A DNA stretch of 64,000 nucleotides, taken from assembly GCA_034670265.1 (NCBI GenBank), contig JAXMNU010000004.1, positions 1 through 64,000 on the forward strand, written 5' to 3'. This document shows positions 24,887-33,494 of the stretch, in pieces. Under the pieces are notes generated by a model. The model was not told the DNA's origin, ran no database searches, and saw only the letters and a list, made by a program, of their open reading frames with translations. The translations under genes and the position numbers were made by a program. The DNA is from Halomarinibacterium sp034670265. Its GTDB lineage: Bacteria; Bacteroidota; Bacteroidia; Flavobacteriales; Flavobacteriaceae. Position 1 is the first letter of the stretch. Every line of letters starts with the position of its first letter.

Positions 24887-26327
24887 ATGAGGAATCCTCT
24901 TTTTTGAAGAAAATTTCCCAAATAGCAAAGCCTATTATAACGAGATATTCAACAGCGATTAACCAAAAATTCTCTTCCACTTGAGTTCCGTTATAAGCGG
25001 CATAACTTAACATAACCATAGCACTCCAAAGTAATGGAAATCGATATTTCGTGAATATTGATAGGAGCAAGGGGGTTGCGATATACCAAGGATGAACAGT
25101 TGTGGATAGTAAAAAGTAAAACAAAATACAAAACAACATCGCTGTAATAAGTTGTTTTAATGCTGAATTTTTTCTGAAAAACGTCATTGCTAAAACAAAA
25201 GCTATCACAACTAGCGGAAGAATTTTCCCAACAGTTTCAATAATGTTCCATCCAACCACTTGGAAGCCAATCCATCTAATGATGTAATAGATACTCGCAT
25301 TAAACTCGAAATTTTGAAACCACAAGGCCGAAGTCGCTATGTAATTCTGAATAAATTCTGTAGAAAGAAAAGGTAAAAAGGTGATTACTACCGTACCTAA
25401 AACCACCAAATAAAACTTGCTTAATTTTAAAAAACTAAAAACGATTCGATGATTCGTGGACACGTTATTTGATTCCTTTTGAGTTGTCACACTGAGCTTG
25501 TCGAAGTGCTTTTGAGGTAGTTTCGAAACGTTCCAAAACCACTGAAAAAATAATGGTAAAAAAATCAAAGGAATTAATTTAGTCGAAACCGAAAGCCCCA
25601 ACAAAACAGCTGATAAGAACCACTTCCTTTTCTGAAGAAAATAGATCGAAGCAACCACAAAAAACAGCATCACTCCTTCAAAATGTAAATTTCCAGTGAG
25701 TTCGATGATGATAAATGGATTTAAAAAATACCAGAATATATTTTGAACGGGAATCTTCAGATTTTCAAGCAATTTTTTTCCGAAGTAAAGAATACCAACA
25801 TCTGCAAGGATTACAATAACCCTCAATCCAATCACCGACCCCAAAATGCTTTTACCTCCAAAGAGTGCGGCAATGGCAAAGAAAAGTTGATTCACAGGAG
25901 GGTAATTGGTATAATGGCTTCCGTTGAGGGCACCCATACCTTCATAAAGTTGTTGTGCTAATCCAAAAGGCTGCCTTGCCATAAGAGCAGGGCTATCTAA
26001 ATAAGTTTCTGGAGTAAATAAATAGGGGCTTATACCAGAAGCCATCCAATGCCCATCCCAAATAAAACGATAGAAATCTTGAGATAAATTAGGGATTGCA
26101 AATAGAAAAACCAGTCTAAAAATAATGCCTAAACCCACCATCAATCTAAAATTCCAACCGTACATTTTTATCAGTTGGAAAGTCAAGATAAAAAGTCCGC
26201 CAAATAGGGAAATGAGTTTTACAAAATTGCTGCGTTCTAGGTTATATGCAAAACTCCCATACATACTTGCCATGATGATAACAAATAGTATGGGAGTTAA
26301 AGATTGTTTAAATAGGTTTTTATTCAA
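24855..26327 (-). CDS. Polytopic mannosyltransferase-like glycosyltransferase (GT87 type)
   Basis: 490 residues with about ten membrane helices. The first periplasmic loop holds the aspartate-containing QDFYRFIWDGHW (about 79-90) and the second TNYPPVNQLFFA. Both patterns are typical of GT-C enzymes that use polyprenol-phosphate sugars, commonly mannose. It starts at TTG (26327), since no in-frame ATG precedes the first helix. A cytoplasmic-looking loop at about residues 272-290 contains HFDKLSVTT, encoded by a REP-like repeat (25485-25507). It lies 30 bp downstream of the beta-propeller lipoprotein gene on the same strand. Confidence 0.8.
   Translation of the reverse strand: MNKNLFKQSLTPILFVIIMASMYGSFAYNLERSNFVKLISLFGGLFILTFQLIKMYGWNFRLMVGLGIIFRLVFLFAIPNLSQDFYRFIWDGHWMASGISPYLFTPETYLDSPALMARQPFGLAQQLYEGMGALNGSHYTNYPPVNQLFFAIAALFGGKSILGSVIGLRVIVILADVGILYFGKKLLENLKIPVQNIFWYFLNPFIIIELTGNLHFEGVMLFFVVASIYFLQKRKWFLSAVLLGLSVSTKLIPLIFLPLFFQWFWNVSKLPQKHFDKLSVTTQKESNNVSTNHRIVFSFLKLSKFYLVVLGTVVITFLPFLSTEFIQNYIATSALWFQNFEFNASIYYIIRWIGFQVVGWNIIETVGKILPLVVIAFVLAMTFFRKNSALKQLITAMLFCILFYFLLSTTVHPWYIATPLLLSIFTKYRFPLLWSAMVMLSYAAYNGTQVEENFWLIAVEYLVIIGFAIWEIFFKKEDSSFSSQKPILDS
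25485..25507. repeat. REP-like element within the glycosyltransferase gene
   Basis: GTCACACTGAGCTTGTCGAAGTG is a sequence type met as a dispersed intergenic repeat in many genomes. Here it is read in frame as HFDKLSVT in a loop between membrane helices. Confidence 0.6.
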
Positions 26328-26357
26328 ACTATTTTATTTCGGTGTCGCTGTGCAACT

Positions 26358-27482
26358 TTAATCTTGCCACTCGGCAATAAAGAGATTGGTGTCTCTCGTT
26401 CCTCCGTTGTTTCGGTTAGATGAAAAAACTAAGTATTTTCCGTCGTTACTAAATACGGGAAAAGCATCAAAAGTTTCACCATGTGTAATGCGTTTTAGGT
26501 TTTTTCCGTCAAGGTCAATCATATACAAATTGAATGGAAAACCTCTTTCGGCTTCAAAATTACTGGAGAATAATATTTTTTCTCCGCTAGGATGAAAGAA
26601 CGGACTCCAATTGGCATTTCCCAAGTTAGTCAATTGACGTAAATCACTTCCGTCAGCATTACAAATGTAAAGCTCCATTTCAGTAGGTTGTACCAATCCT
26701 TCGGCAAGTAAATCTTTATATTCTTTTATTTCAGCTTCGGTTTTAGGACGTGAAGAACGGAAGATAAGCTTCGTTCCATCGGGTGAAAAGAAGGCACCAC
26801 CATCGTAGCCTAATTCATCAGTAATTTGTTTTACATCACTTCCATCGATATTCATAGTGTACAACTCTAAATCGCCACTACGTGTTGAGGTAAACACTAT
26901 TTTATCTCCTTTAGGAGAAACGGTTGCCTCGGCGTCGTATCCTTCTTCATTCGTGAGTTGTGCTGTAATGTTGCCTTCTAAATCTGCCACGAAAATATCG
27001 AAGCTATCATACACAGGCCAAACGTATTTTCCGTTTTGACGAAGTGGAACTTCTGGGCAATTTTCATCTGCCAAATGTGTGGAAGCATATACAAAATGAT
27101 TGTTATCTGGTAGAAAATAGGCGCAGGTCGTTCTTCCTTTTCCAGTACTAATCATGGGAGGTTGGCTGTCTTTAAAAATTTGATTTACATCCATTAAAAA
27201 CATTTGGTCACACTCCACTCCCCAGTCTTTATAATTAGACTGAAAGACCAATTGTTTGTCATCGAAACTCCAATAAGCTTCAGCATTATCACCTCCAAAT
27301 GTGACTTGTTTTATATTTTTGAAATGAACTTCCTCGGGATAGATTAATGAATCATTATCCCAATTGGAGATGGTTTCTTCGGTTTTATTTTCTAGAGATA
27401 TGGGTTCTTTTAATTCCTTTTTCTCTTCATTTTTACAACTAAAAGCCAAACAAATAGTTAATAAGACTGTGAAATATTTCAT
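26358..27482 (-). CDS. TolB-like/PD40 beta-propeller lipoprotein
   Basis: 374 residues from the ATG at 27482, chosen because it puts the lipoprotein signal (MKYFTVLLTICLAFSC, lipobox LAFSC) at the N-terminus. The mature part has five or six WD40-like PD40 blades (SPKGDKIVFTSTRSGDLELYTM, SPDGTKLIFRSSRP, HPSGEKILFSSN, SNDGKYLVFSSNR), as in the C-terminal domain of TolB. It is located in the envelope facing the periplasm or surface. The start is divergent from the M28 peptidase gene with a 30-bp gap. The binding partner is unknown. Confidence 0.85.
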   Translation of the reverse strand: MKYFTVLLTICLAFSCKNEEKKELKEPISLENKTEETISNWDNDSLIYPEEVHFKNIKQVTFGGDNAEAYWSFDDKQLVFQSNYKDWGVECDQMFLMDVNQIFKDSQPPMISTGKGRTTCAYFLPDNNHFVYASTHLADENCPEVPLRQNGKYVWPVYDSFDIFVADLEGNITAQLTNEEGYDAEATVSPKGDKIVFTSTRSGDLELYTMNIDGSDVKQITDELGYDGGAFFSPDGTKLIFRSSRPKTEAEIKEYKDLLAEGLVQPTEMELYICNADGSDLRQLTNLGNANWSPFFHPSGEKILFSSNFEAERGFPFNLYMIDLDGKNLKRITHGETFDAFPVFSNDGKYLVFSSNRNNGGTRDTNLFIAEWQD

Positions 27483-27489
27483 TTTAAAG

Positions 27490-27497
27490 TAATTTTG
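27490..27497 (+). promoter_or_regulatory. Housekeeping -7 box (TAATTTTG)
   Basis: Matches TAnnTTTG and lies 15 bp before the ATG of the M28 peptidase gene, giving a very short leader. It lies in the 30-bp divergent gap after the propeller gene start. Confidence 0.5.
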
Positions 27498-27512
27498 CAC
27501 AAAAATAAAGAT

Positions 27513-28745
27513 ATGCGCTTAATTCTTACCCTTTTTTTGATAGTCATTTTAATTTCCTGTAAAGATTCGTCCGTTAGTAACGAAATTACATTTGAAGAAG
27601 ATGTAGCTATTTTGGCTTCCGATTCTTTAAATGGTCGTAAAACTGGTACCGAGGGAGAATTAAAAGCAGCCAACTATATCGCAAAAAGATTTGAAACTAT
27701 TGGACTAACACCCAGGGGTTCTGAAGGATATTTTCAGGATTTTAGCTTTAAGCCTAGTACAAACCCTCACGAAGAAGTTCAATTTGTTGCCAAAGGAGAT
27801 AGTGTGCAAACGGGAAAAAATGTGGTTGGGTATATTGATAATAATGCTCCAAAAACAGTCATTATTGGGGCACATTACGATCATTTAGGACTAGGAGGCG
27901 AAGGGTCTTTGTTTCGTGGCGACACAGCAGAAATTCATAATGGGGCAGATGATAACGCGAGTGGTGTTGCGGTGATGTTGCAATTAGCAGAACGGTTAAT
28001 AAAACTTGAAAATCCTCAAAGCAATTTTCTTTTTATTGGATTTTCTGGAGAAGAAATGGGGCTTTTGGGTTCTAATTACTTTGCCAAAAACCCAACGATA
28101 GATTTACAAAAAGTGAATTTGATGATTAATATGGACATGGTGGGAAGGTTAAATACTGAAAACACGTTGGCTGTACATGGAGTGGGAACCTCACCTGCAT
28201 TTAAACAAATCTTATTTGCTAATAACAATCAAGGCTTTACCATCGCAGAACATGAAAGTGGTATTGGCCCAAGTGATCATACTTCTTTTTACTTAATGGA
28301 CTTACCTGTACTGCACTTTTTTACAGGGCAACATGAAGATTATCATAAACCGGGAGATGATTCAGAAAAGTTGAATTACGAAGGAATGCAGAAAATATCC
28401 GATTATATTTTTGCAATTATTTTGGACTTAGAAGATGACGCAAAACTAGCTTTCAGAAAGACAAAAAACGAAAGTGAAGATGTTCCTGCTTTTAAAGTAG
28501 GATTGGGTGTAGTTCCTGATTATCTATTTACAGGAGAAGGCATGCGAATTGATGGTGTAAGCGAAGATAAACCTGCGCAAAAAGCAGGATTGCAAAAAGG
28601 CGATGTGGTAAAAAAATTAGGGGATAGTACTGTGGTGGATATGATGAGTTATATGCGAGCGCTTTCATCTTTTGAAAAAGGTCAAAAAACTAAAGCCGTA
28701 ATTGAAAGAGAGGGAGAAAAAATTGAAGTGGATATTGAGTTTTAA
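27513..28745 (+). CDS. M28-family zinc aminopeptidase lipoprotein with PDZ domain
   Basis: 410 residues from the ATG at 27513; the TTG at 27495 is not needed. A lipoprotein signal (LILTLFLIVILISC) is followed by an M28 catalytic domain with two-zinc site motifs GAHYDHLG, NGADDNASG, GFSGEEMGLLGS, INMDMVGR and GPSDHTSF. A PDZ domain closes the protein (about residues 315-410, GVSEDKPAQKAGLQKGDVV). It cleaves N-terminal residues from peptides in the envelope. The stop overlaps the end of the convergent LpxR-like gene by 4 bp. Confidence 0.92.
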   Translation: MRLILTLFLIVILISCKDSSVSNEITFEEDVAILASDSLNGRKTGTEGELKAANYIAKRFETIGLTPRGSEGYFQDFSFKPSTNPHEEVQFVAKGDSVQTGKNVVGYIDNNAPKTVIIGAHYDHLGLGGEGSLFRGDTAEIHNGADDNASGVAVMLQLAERLIKLENPQSNFLFIGFSGEEMGLLGSNYFAKNPTIDLQKVNLMINMDMVGRLNTENTLAVHGVGTSPAFKQILFANNNQGFTIAEHESGIGPSDHTSFYLMDLPVLHFFTGQHEDYHKPGDDSEKLNYEGMQKISDYIFAIILDLEDDAKLAFRKTKNESEDVPAFKVGLGVVPDYLFTGEGMRIDGVSEDKPAQKAGLQKGDVVKKLGDSTVVDMMSYMRALSSFEKGQKTKAVIEREGEKIEVDIEF

Positions 28746-29695
28746 TAACTCCGTGCAAGGGTTAGCGTCATATATAAATGTGGTTCTGCAGCTCTATTTC
28801 TGGGAGTTTCAAAATTGTAGGTGAACTTAATATCGTTTCGTCCTTTTCGATAAAACAATTCAAAATTATAGAGGAAGATTTGGTTGTGAGGTTCAACTGT
28901 AAAAGTGGATCTATTATTCCAAAGGCTTCCCTCTAACATAGCATCGTAGAACACATATCTATAACCCAATCTAATGGCAAAAAACAATTCTCTCTCACCT
29001 GTTGTTCCTAATTGTTTATAGGCTGTAGTTTCGGTAATGGGACTTCTTTTTCCGAAGTAAAAAACAGCATCTTGTTCTAGATACATATCTCTAGTTCCAA
29101 AACCTAACGAAGGATTAATAGCAAAATGAACACTGAATGGATTAGGCTGAAATTTAATTTCATACGCATAGTTTACATACATATTTGCGTGTAAACTCAT
29201 GGCAATTTGATCATTCCATGTGGAAGTTTGAGACTCTGTTGCTACGGCCGTATGAAACAAACTTTGAAGTCCTTCGGCTCCAGACATGGGTCCTGTAAAC
29301 CCCATAGCCAACTTATATTCCAAAAATCGCTTTTGGTTTGCTAATGAATATTCAGTTAAAAACCCTAAGATTCCAGCATAAGGTCTATCAAAATAGACCG
29401 TATTGGTTTCTGTAATATTGGATGGGGTGTAAATTTCTTGAAACAAATAAAACCCGAAGTGTTTTTTTTGAAGCGAATCTTTTCCTGGTTCAATAAGGCT
29501 TCGGAGTCCTAAAAAGTTTCCAGTGGAATAGTATTGGTCTGTAAAGTGAAGAAAATCATTATCGTGGCGTAATTCAAACTGTTTGGTATAAATTCTTTTT
29601 TCTGAAATCGTAACAGTGTCCTTTTGTCCGTAAACAGAAGGAATTGCAAGTATCGCAATAATATATAAAATGAAATAGGAAAGCTTCGAGTTAAT
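28742..29695 (-). CDS. LpxR-like outer-membrane lipid A deacylase family protein with non-canonical start
   Basis: About 317 residues. The frame is open from a stop at 29704, yet the first ATG, GTG or TTG is a TTG at 29446, which would remove the signal peptide and active site. Upstream in frame the DNA encodes INSKLSYFILYIIAILAIPS VYGQ as signal peptide, then FELRHDNDFLHFTDQYYSTG, the conserved N-terminus of the LpxR family (Asn-Asp active-site pair). DRPYAGILG and many beta strands follow. Either ATT (29695) or ATC (29698) is used, or the start codon was lost by mutation. It lies 16 bp after the GT2 gene and may remove the 3'-acyloxyacyl group of lipid A. Confidence 0.7.
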   Translation of the reverse strand: MNSKLSYFILYIIAILAIPSVYGQKDTVTISEKRIYTKQFELRHDNDFLHFTDQYYSTGNFLGLRSLIEPGKDSLQKKHFGFYLFQEIYTPSNITETNTVYFDRPYAGILGFLTEYSLANQKRFLEYKLAMGFTGPMSGAEGLQSLFHTAVATESQTSTWNDQIAMSLHANMYVNYAYEIKFQPNPFSVHFAINPSLGFGTRDMYLEQDAVFYFGKRSPITETTAYKQLGTTGERELFFAIRLGYRYVFYDAMLEGSLWNNRSTFTVEPHNQIFLYNFELFYRKGRNDIKFTYNFETPRNRAAEPHLYMTLTLARSY

Positions 29696-29711
29696 GATTT
29701 GCTATATTTTA

Positions 29712-31202
29712 TTATACTTTACTCGTTATACTTTTGAAAAATACAAAACCAAAACCAATAAACAACATTAAGTGAAAAGGAAAGAGTCCGAAATCACCTC
29801 CTTGGTTTCCAACAATAAAAGCGCTGTACATTCCAAAGGCAAAATAGAGCATTAGAACTCCTTCTATAATGACGTTTGCCGAAACTCCCTTTCTTAGATA
29901 TTTATTAGATCTCCAATTGTCTTTTAAGCTACTCAAATTAAATTTTGGTGTACGAATGAATTCACTTTTCTTTCCAAAATGCCCTTCCAAAACCGCTACG
30001 GTGTTATGCACAGAAAACCCCATGGCTATGGAGAAAAAGATGAAAAACATTCCTACATATTCAATAAATTTCATAAAGCCTCCGCCATATGTTTTTTTGA
30101 AGGTATACCAATAGCAAATAAAAAATATTAGCGTGCTTAGAACGAAAAAGCTCATGACGATAAAGTACATTTTTAAATGCGCATATTCATTTTTAATATA
30201 CAACATAGGAATACTCAAAAGTGCCACCACCAATACACTCAAAAACATAGTACTATTCAATAAATGAAGAATGCCATGTACTTTCGTTTTAAATGGAATG
30301 CTTTTACTAGTAATGACCTTCCACGACATTTTCTGAAAGTTTTCTGCGCCTCCTTTATTCCACCTAAATTGCTGGGAGCGAGCTGCACTTATGACCACTG
30401 GAAGTTCTGCAGGAGTTTCAACCCCTTCCAAATATTTAAATTTCCAGTTTTTAAGTTGTGCACGATAGCTTAAATCTAAATCTTCAGTAAGAGTGTCTCC
30501 TTGCCAATTTCCCGCATCTAGGATGCATTCTTTACGCCATACACCCGCGGTTCCATTAAAATTGATAAAATGTCCTTTATTGTTCCTTCCAGCCTGTTCC
30601 AAAGTAAAGTGAACGTCCAACGCAAAAGCCTGTACTCTGGTTAAGATTGAATAATCCTTATTCAAGTGCCCCCAACGGGTTTGCACTACTCCAATTTCTG
30701 GATTTTTAAAATATGGAATGGTCTTAAGTAGCCAATCTCTTTTAGGGAGGAAATCGGCATCAAATATGGCGATAAATTCACCTTTAGCGGTTTTTAATCC
30801 TTCCTTTAATGCACCAGCTTTAAAGCCTTTTCGATCTTCACGGGTTACGTGGTAAATATTAATCCCTTTTAGCTGAAGTTCTTTAATATGAATAGCTGTT
30901 TGCTGAAAAGATTCATCGGTGGAGTCGTCCAACACTTGAATTTCCAATTTATCTTTTGGGTATTCAATTTCAGCAATATTATTGAGCAGTCGTTCCATCA
31001 CGTATAATTCGTTATACACAGGAAGTTGAATAGTTACATAAGGTGTTTCTTCAGGGTTGGTTAAATCAAACTTCGGGCTTTCTTTTTCACTTTTTTTCGA
31101 CCGTAAATAATTGAAGAGTAGGTTGAGTTGTGCCAATGCGTAGAAGAAAATAAGCAGAAGGGCAATAGAATAAATTACAATTACAATGGTTTCCCAGATC
31201 AT
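29712..31202 (-). CDS. Cellulose-synthase-like processive glycosyltransferase (GT2)
   Basis: 496 residues. One N-terminal helix (IVIVIYSIALLLIFFYALAQ), a cytoplasmic GT-A domain and about four C-terminal helices. The processive GT2 motifs occur in order: DDSTDES, FDADF, TEDLDLSYR and QQFRWNKG (QxxRW). This supports synthesis and export of a beta-linked polysaccharide such as mannan or glucan from nucleotide sugar. It overlaps the upstream GT2 gene by 4 bp (ATGA) and is followed by the LpxR-like gene. A GH113-like lipoprotein sits 3.7 kb away in the opposite direction, which may fit a mannan product (inference). Confidence 0.87.
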   Translation of the reverse strand: MIWETIVIVIYSIALLLIFFYALAQLNLLFNYLRSKKSEKESPKFDLTNPEETPYVTIQLPVYNELYVMERLLNNIAEIEYPKDKLEIQVLDDSTDESFQQTAIHIKELQLKGINIYHVTREDRKGFKAGALKEGLKTAKGEFIAIFDADFLPKRDWLLKTIPYFKNPEIGVVQTRWGHLNKDYSILTRVQAFALDVHFTLEQAGRNNKGHFINFNGTAGVWRKECILDAGNWQGDTLTEDLDLSYRAQLKNWKFKYLEGVETPAELPVVISAARSQQFRWNKGGAENFQKMSWKVITSKSIPFKTKVHGILHLLNSTMFLSVLVVALLSIPMLYIKNEYAHLKMYFIVMSFFVLSTLIFFICYWYTFKKTYGGGFMKFIEYVGMFFIFFSIAMGFSVHNTVAVLEGHFGKKSEFIRTPKFNLSSLKDNWRSNKYLRKGVSANVIIEGVLMLYFAFGMYSAFIVGNQGGDFGLFPFHLMLFIGFGFVFFKSITSKV

Positions 31203-31894
31203 TTTTTAAAGCTGTATTTAAAAATCCAACTTAAGATTTTAACACCAGCAAAGATAGCACCTTTTATGGTTCCTGAAACTTTTGAAACACCTATTCGATT
31301 ACGGTAGGGAACTGGAATTTCAACATACCTAATATTTCTTTTTAAAACTTTTAACTGCATCTCAACAGTCCAGCCATAGGTTTTGTCTTCCATATGTAGC
31401 GATAAAAGTCCAGGATAGCTAATAGCCCTAAAAGGGCCTAAGTCTGTAAATTTCGAATTGAAGAAGAGCCTCATCAAGCTTGTGGCTAACCAGTTCCCGA
31501 AATGTTGCGGAATAGTCATCGATCCTTTTTCTCGAAGCCTTTTCACTCGTGCTCCCAAAGAAAACTCAACTTTATTTTCTACAATGGGAGCGACAATTTC
31601 TGTAAGATTTTCAGGGTAATCACTGTAATCCCCATCAAGAAAAACGACAATATCTGGTTTTTCAGAAAGATTAGCGATGTACTCCATCCCTTTTAAACAG
31701 GCATATCCGTATCCTTTATTTTTTTCTGAAAGTACCGTAGCTCCCGCCTTTAAAGCCGCCTCAGGAGTAGCATCGGTAGAATTATTATCCACCACAATAA
31801 TTTCTGTAACAATTTCTGGAATATCATTAATTACCAATCCAATGGAAGCTTCCTCATTATAAGCAGGTATAATAACTTTAATATTTGGGGTCAT
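31199..31894 (-). CDS. Polyprenol-phosphate sugar transferase-like GT2
   Basis: 231 residues, a single GT-A domain without helices. The motifs VIIPAYNEEASIGLVI, VVDNNSTDATPEAA and FLDGDYSDYPE (DxD-like) match the dolichyl-phosphate mannose/glucose synthase type (DPM1-like). It probably charges a polyprenyl phosphate with a hexose for a GT-C enzyme such as the GT87-type protein at 24855. It overlaps the downstream GT2 gene by 4 bp, so the two are translationally coupled. Confidence 0.85.
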   Translation of the reverse strand: MTPNIKVIIPAYNEEASIGLVINDIPEIVTEIIVVDNNSTDATPEAALKAGATVLSEKNKGYGYACLKGMEYIANLSEKPDIVVFLDGDYSDYPENLTEIVAPIVENKVEFSLGARVKRLREKGSMTIPQHFGNWLATSLMRLFFNSKFTDLGPFRAISYPGLLSLHMEDKTYGWTVEMQLKVLKRNIRYVEIPVPYRNRIGVSKVSGTIKGAIFAGVKILSWIFKYSFKK

Positions 31895-31904
31895 GTAAAT
31901 TTTA

Positions 31905-33494
31905 TTATTTGCCGTTTACAAGGTTCATTAAATCCACATCGTTTCCTAACAGCACATCATTGCCATTAATGCGTCCTTCCAAAGGACCATTTTCAAGTTT
32001 TAAAACCCCTCGAGGGCAAACAGCAGAGCAAATTCCACAACCTACGCAGCTAGCTCGCACAATATTTTCACCTTTTTGAGCATAGGCACGAACATCGATT
32101 CCCATTTCGCAATATGTGGAGCAATTTCCACAAGAAATGCACTGGCCACCGTTGGTTGTAATTCTGAATTTTGAAAAGAGACGTTGCTGCAGTCCTAAAA
32201 TTGCTGCCATAGGGCAACCAAATCGGCACCAAACGCGACTTCCGAAAATAGGGTAAAAACCTGTTCCAATCACACCACTAAAAATAGCACCGATTAAGAA
32301 TCCGTAGGACTTACGAAGCGTTTCGGCTTCAAAGAAAAAGAGTTTACTACCCGATGTATAATGAATTACAATAAATGAAATCACAATGACCAAATAGCCC
32401 ACAGCTCCATAGCGAGCATCTTTTTTTAACTCTTCTTTTTTAAAGAACCATATTATTGCAAAAAGTAGCGCAAGAAAAACGGCCACTCCAATTAAAAAGA
32501 CATCTTTTGTTAACCAATACTTTTCAGAATCATACCCCAGATAAGTTGACACTACGGCCGTGGTCATGACCACTACAAAAACTAAAACACTATGAATTAC
32601 CCATCGTTCCACTTTCCAAGCAAACTCACTTTTGTCACTCAAGTGACGAAAGGGATCTCCAGCAGTTTCGGCTAACCCACCACATCCACAAACCCAACTA
32701 CAATACCATCGTTTGCCGTATTTGTAAGTTAATATGGGTGTAATTACAAAAATGGATATCACACCAAAGAGCAGTAATGCAAGCCCAATGTCTCCCGAAG
32801 AGATAAAACTATCGACTCGATATTGTTCAAAATTGTAATAATTGAGTGGCCAAATGTTTTTTAAATCGTAGTACGGAAGATTAAAACTTTCAGAATTTAA
32901 ACGCGCCATAAATTCAGGAATCAGAAACGCAAAAGCAGTTTGAAAAAACATAACACTAATGGTTCGTATTTTTTCGTATCGATTGTGTCGGTACTTCCAA
33001 ATAAACTTTATTCCGAACGCAAATATGGCAATGGTATAAAGCGTTCCGTAAACAAACCACTGGCTCGCAGGATTGCCACTCAACAGTTTGCTTAATGGGT
33101 CAAATAGAGCAATGATGCCAGTATTTTCACCTTCAGATCGCAATCCTAAATACTGTGGGTAAAAATATAGGATGACGTAAAACCCCGTTAAGGAAAGTCC
33201 TAGAATCCAAGCCCAAAATCCACGATTTGTCAAAGATTTAAAATAAACTCCATCATTTTTTATTCCAGAGTGTTTGTTAGCATAGGCACCTTTAGAAAAC
33301 AAAATTATTCCTGCTGTTATTGCCGTGAGTGATATAGTAAGCCACAATCCTTTATGAGGGAAAGCTTGATTAAATGCCGCAAGTAAAATAATTGCCAATC
33401 CCGATAGACCTATAACCGTTGCTATTTTCTGTAGCGTATTTAATCTTTTAGGCGGCTGCCCTGATAAAGACATGTCTCTTTGAATATGGCTCAT
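31905..33494 (-). CDS. Membrane ferredoxin-like electron transfer protein (NapH/CcoG type)
   Basis: 529 residues with about ten membrane helices and a C-terminal cytoplasmic domain holding two 4Fe-4S clusters (CISCGNCSTYCEMG and CVGCGICSAVCPRG). The membrane part has the NapH-like motif CRFGCPMAAILG and a second cysteine set, CSWVCGCGG. The protein should move electrons between the flavoprotein encoded just upstream (4-bp overlap) and a membrane acceptor. No terminal reductase gene lies nearby, so the physiological pathway is open. Confidence 0.85.
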   Translation of the reverse strand: MSHIQRDMSLSGQPPKRLNTLQKIATVIGLSGLAIILLAAFNQAFPHKGLWLTISLTAITAGIILFSKGAYANKHSGIKNDGVYFKSLTNRGFWAWILGLSLTGFYVILYFYPQYLGLRSEGENTGIIALFDPLSKLLSGNPASQWFVYGTLYTIAIFAFGIKFIWKYRHNRYEKIRTISVMFFQTAFAFLIPEFMARLNSESFNLPYYDLKNIWPLNYYNFEQYRVDSFISSGDIGLALLLFGVISIFVITPILTYKYGKRWYCSWVCGCGGLAETAGDPFRHLSDKSEFAWKVERWVIHSVLVFVVVMTTAVVSTYLGYDSEKYWLTKDVFLIGVAVFLALLFAIIWFFKKEELKKDARYGAVGYLVIVISFIVIHYTSGSKLFFFEAETLRKSYGFLIGAIFSGVIGTGFYPIFGSRVWCRFGCPMAAILGLQQRLFSKFRITTNGGQCISCGNCSTYCEMGIDVRAYAQKGENIVRASCVGCGICSAVCPRGVLKLENGPLEGRINGNDVLLGNDVDLMNLVNGK

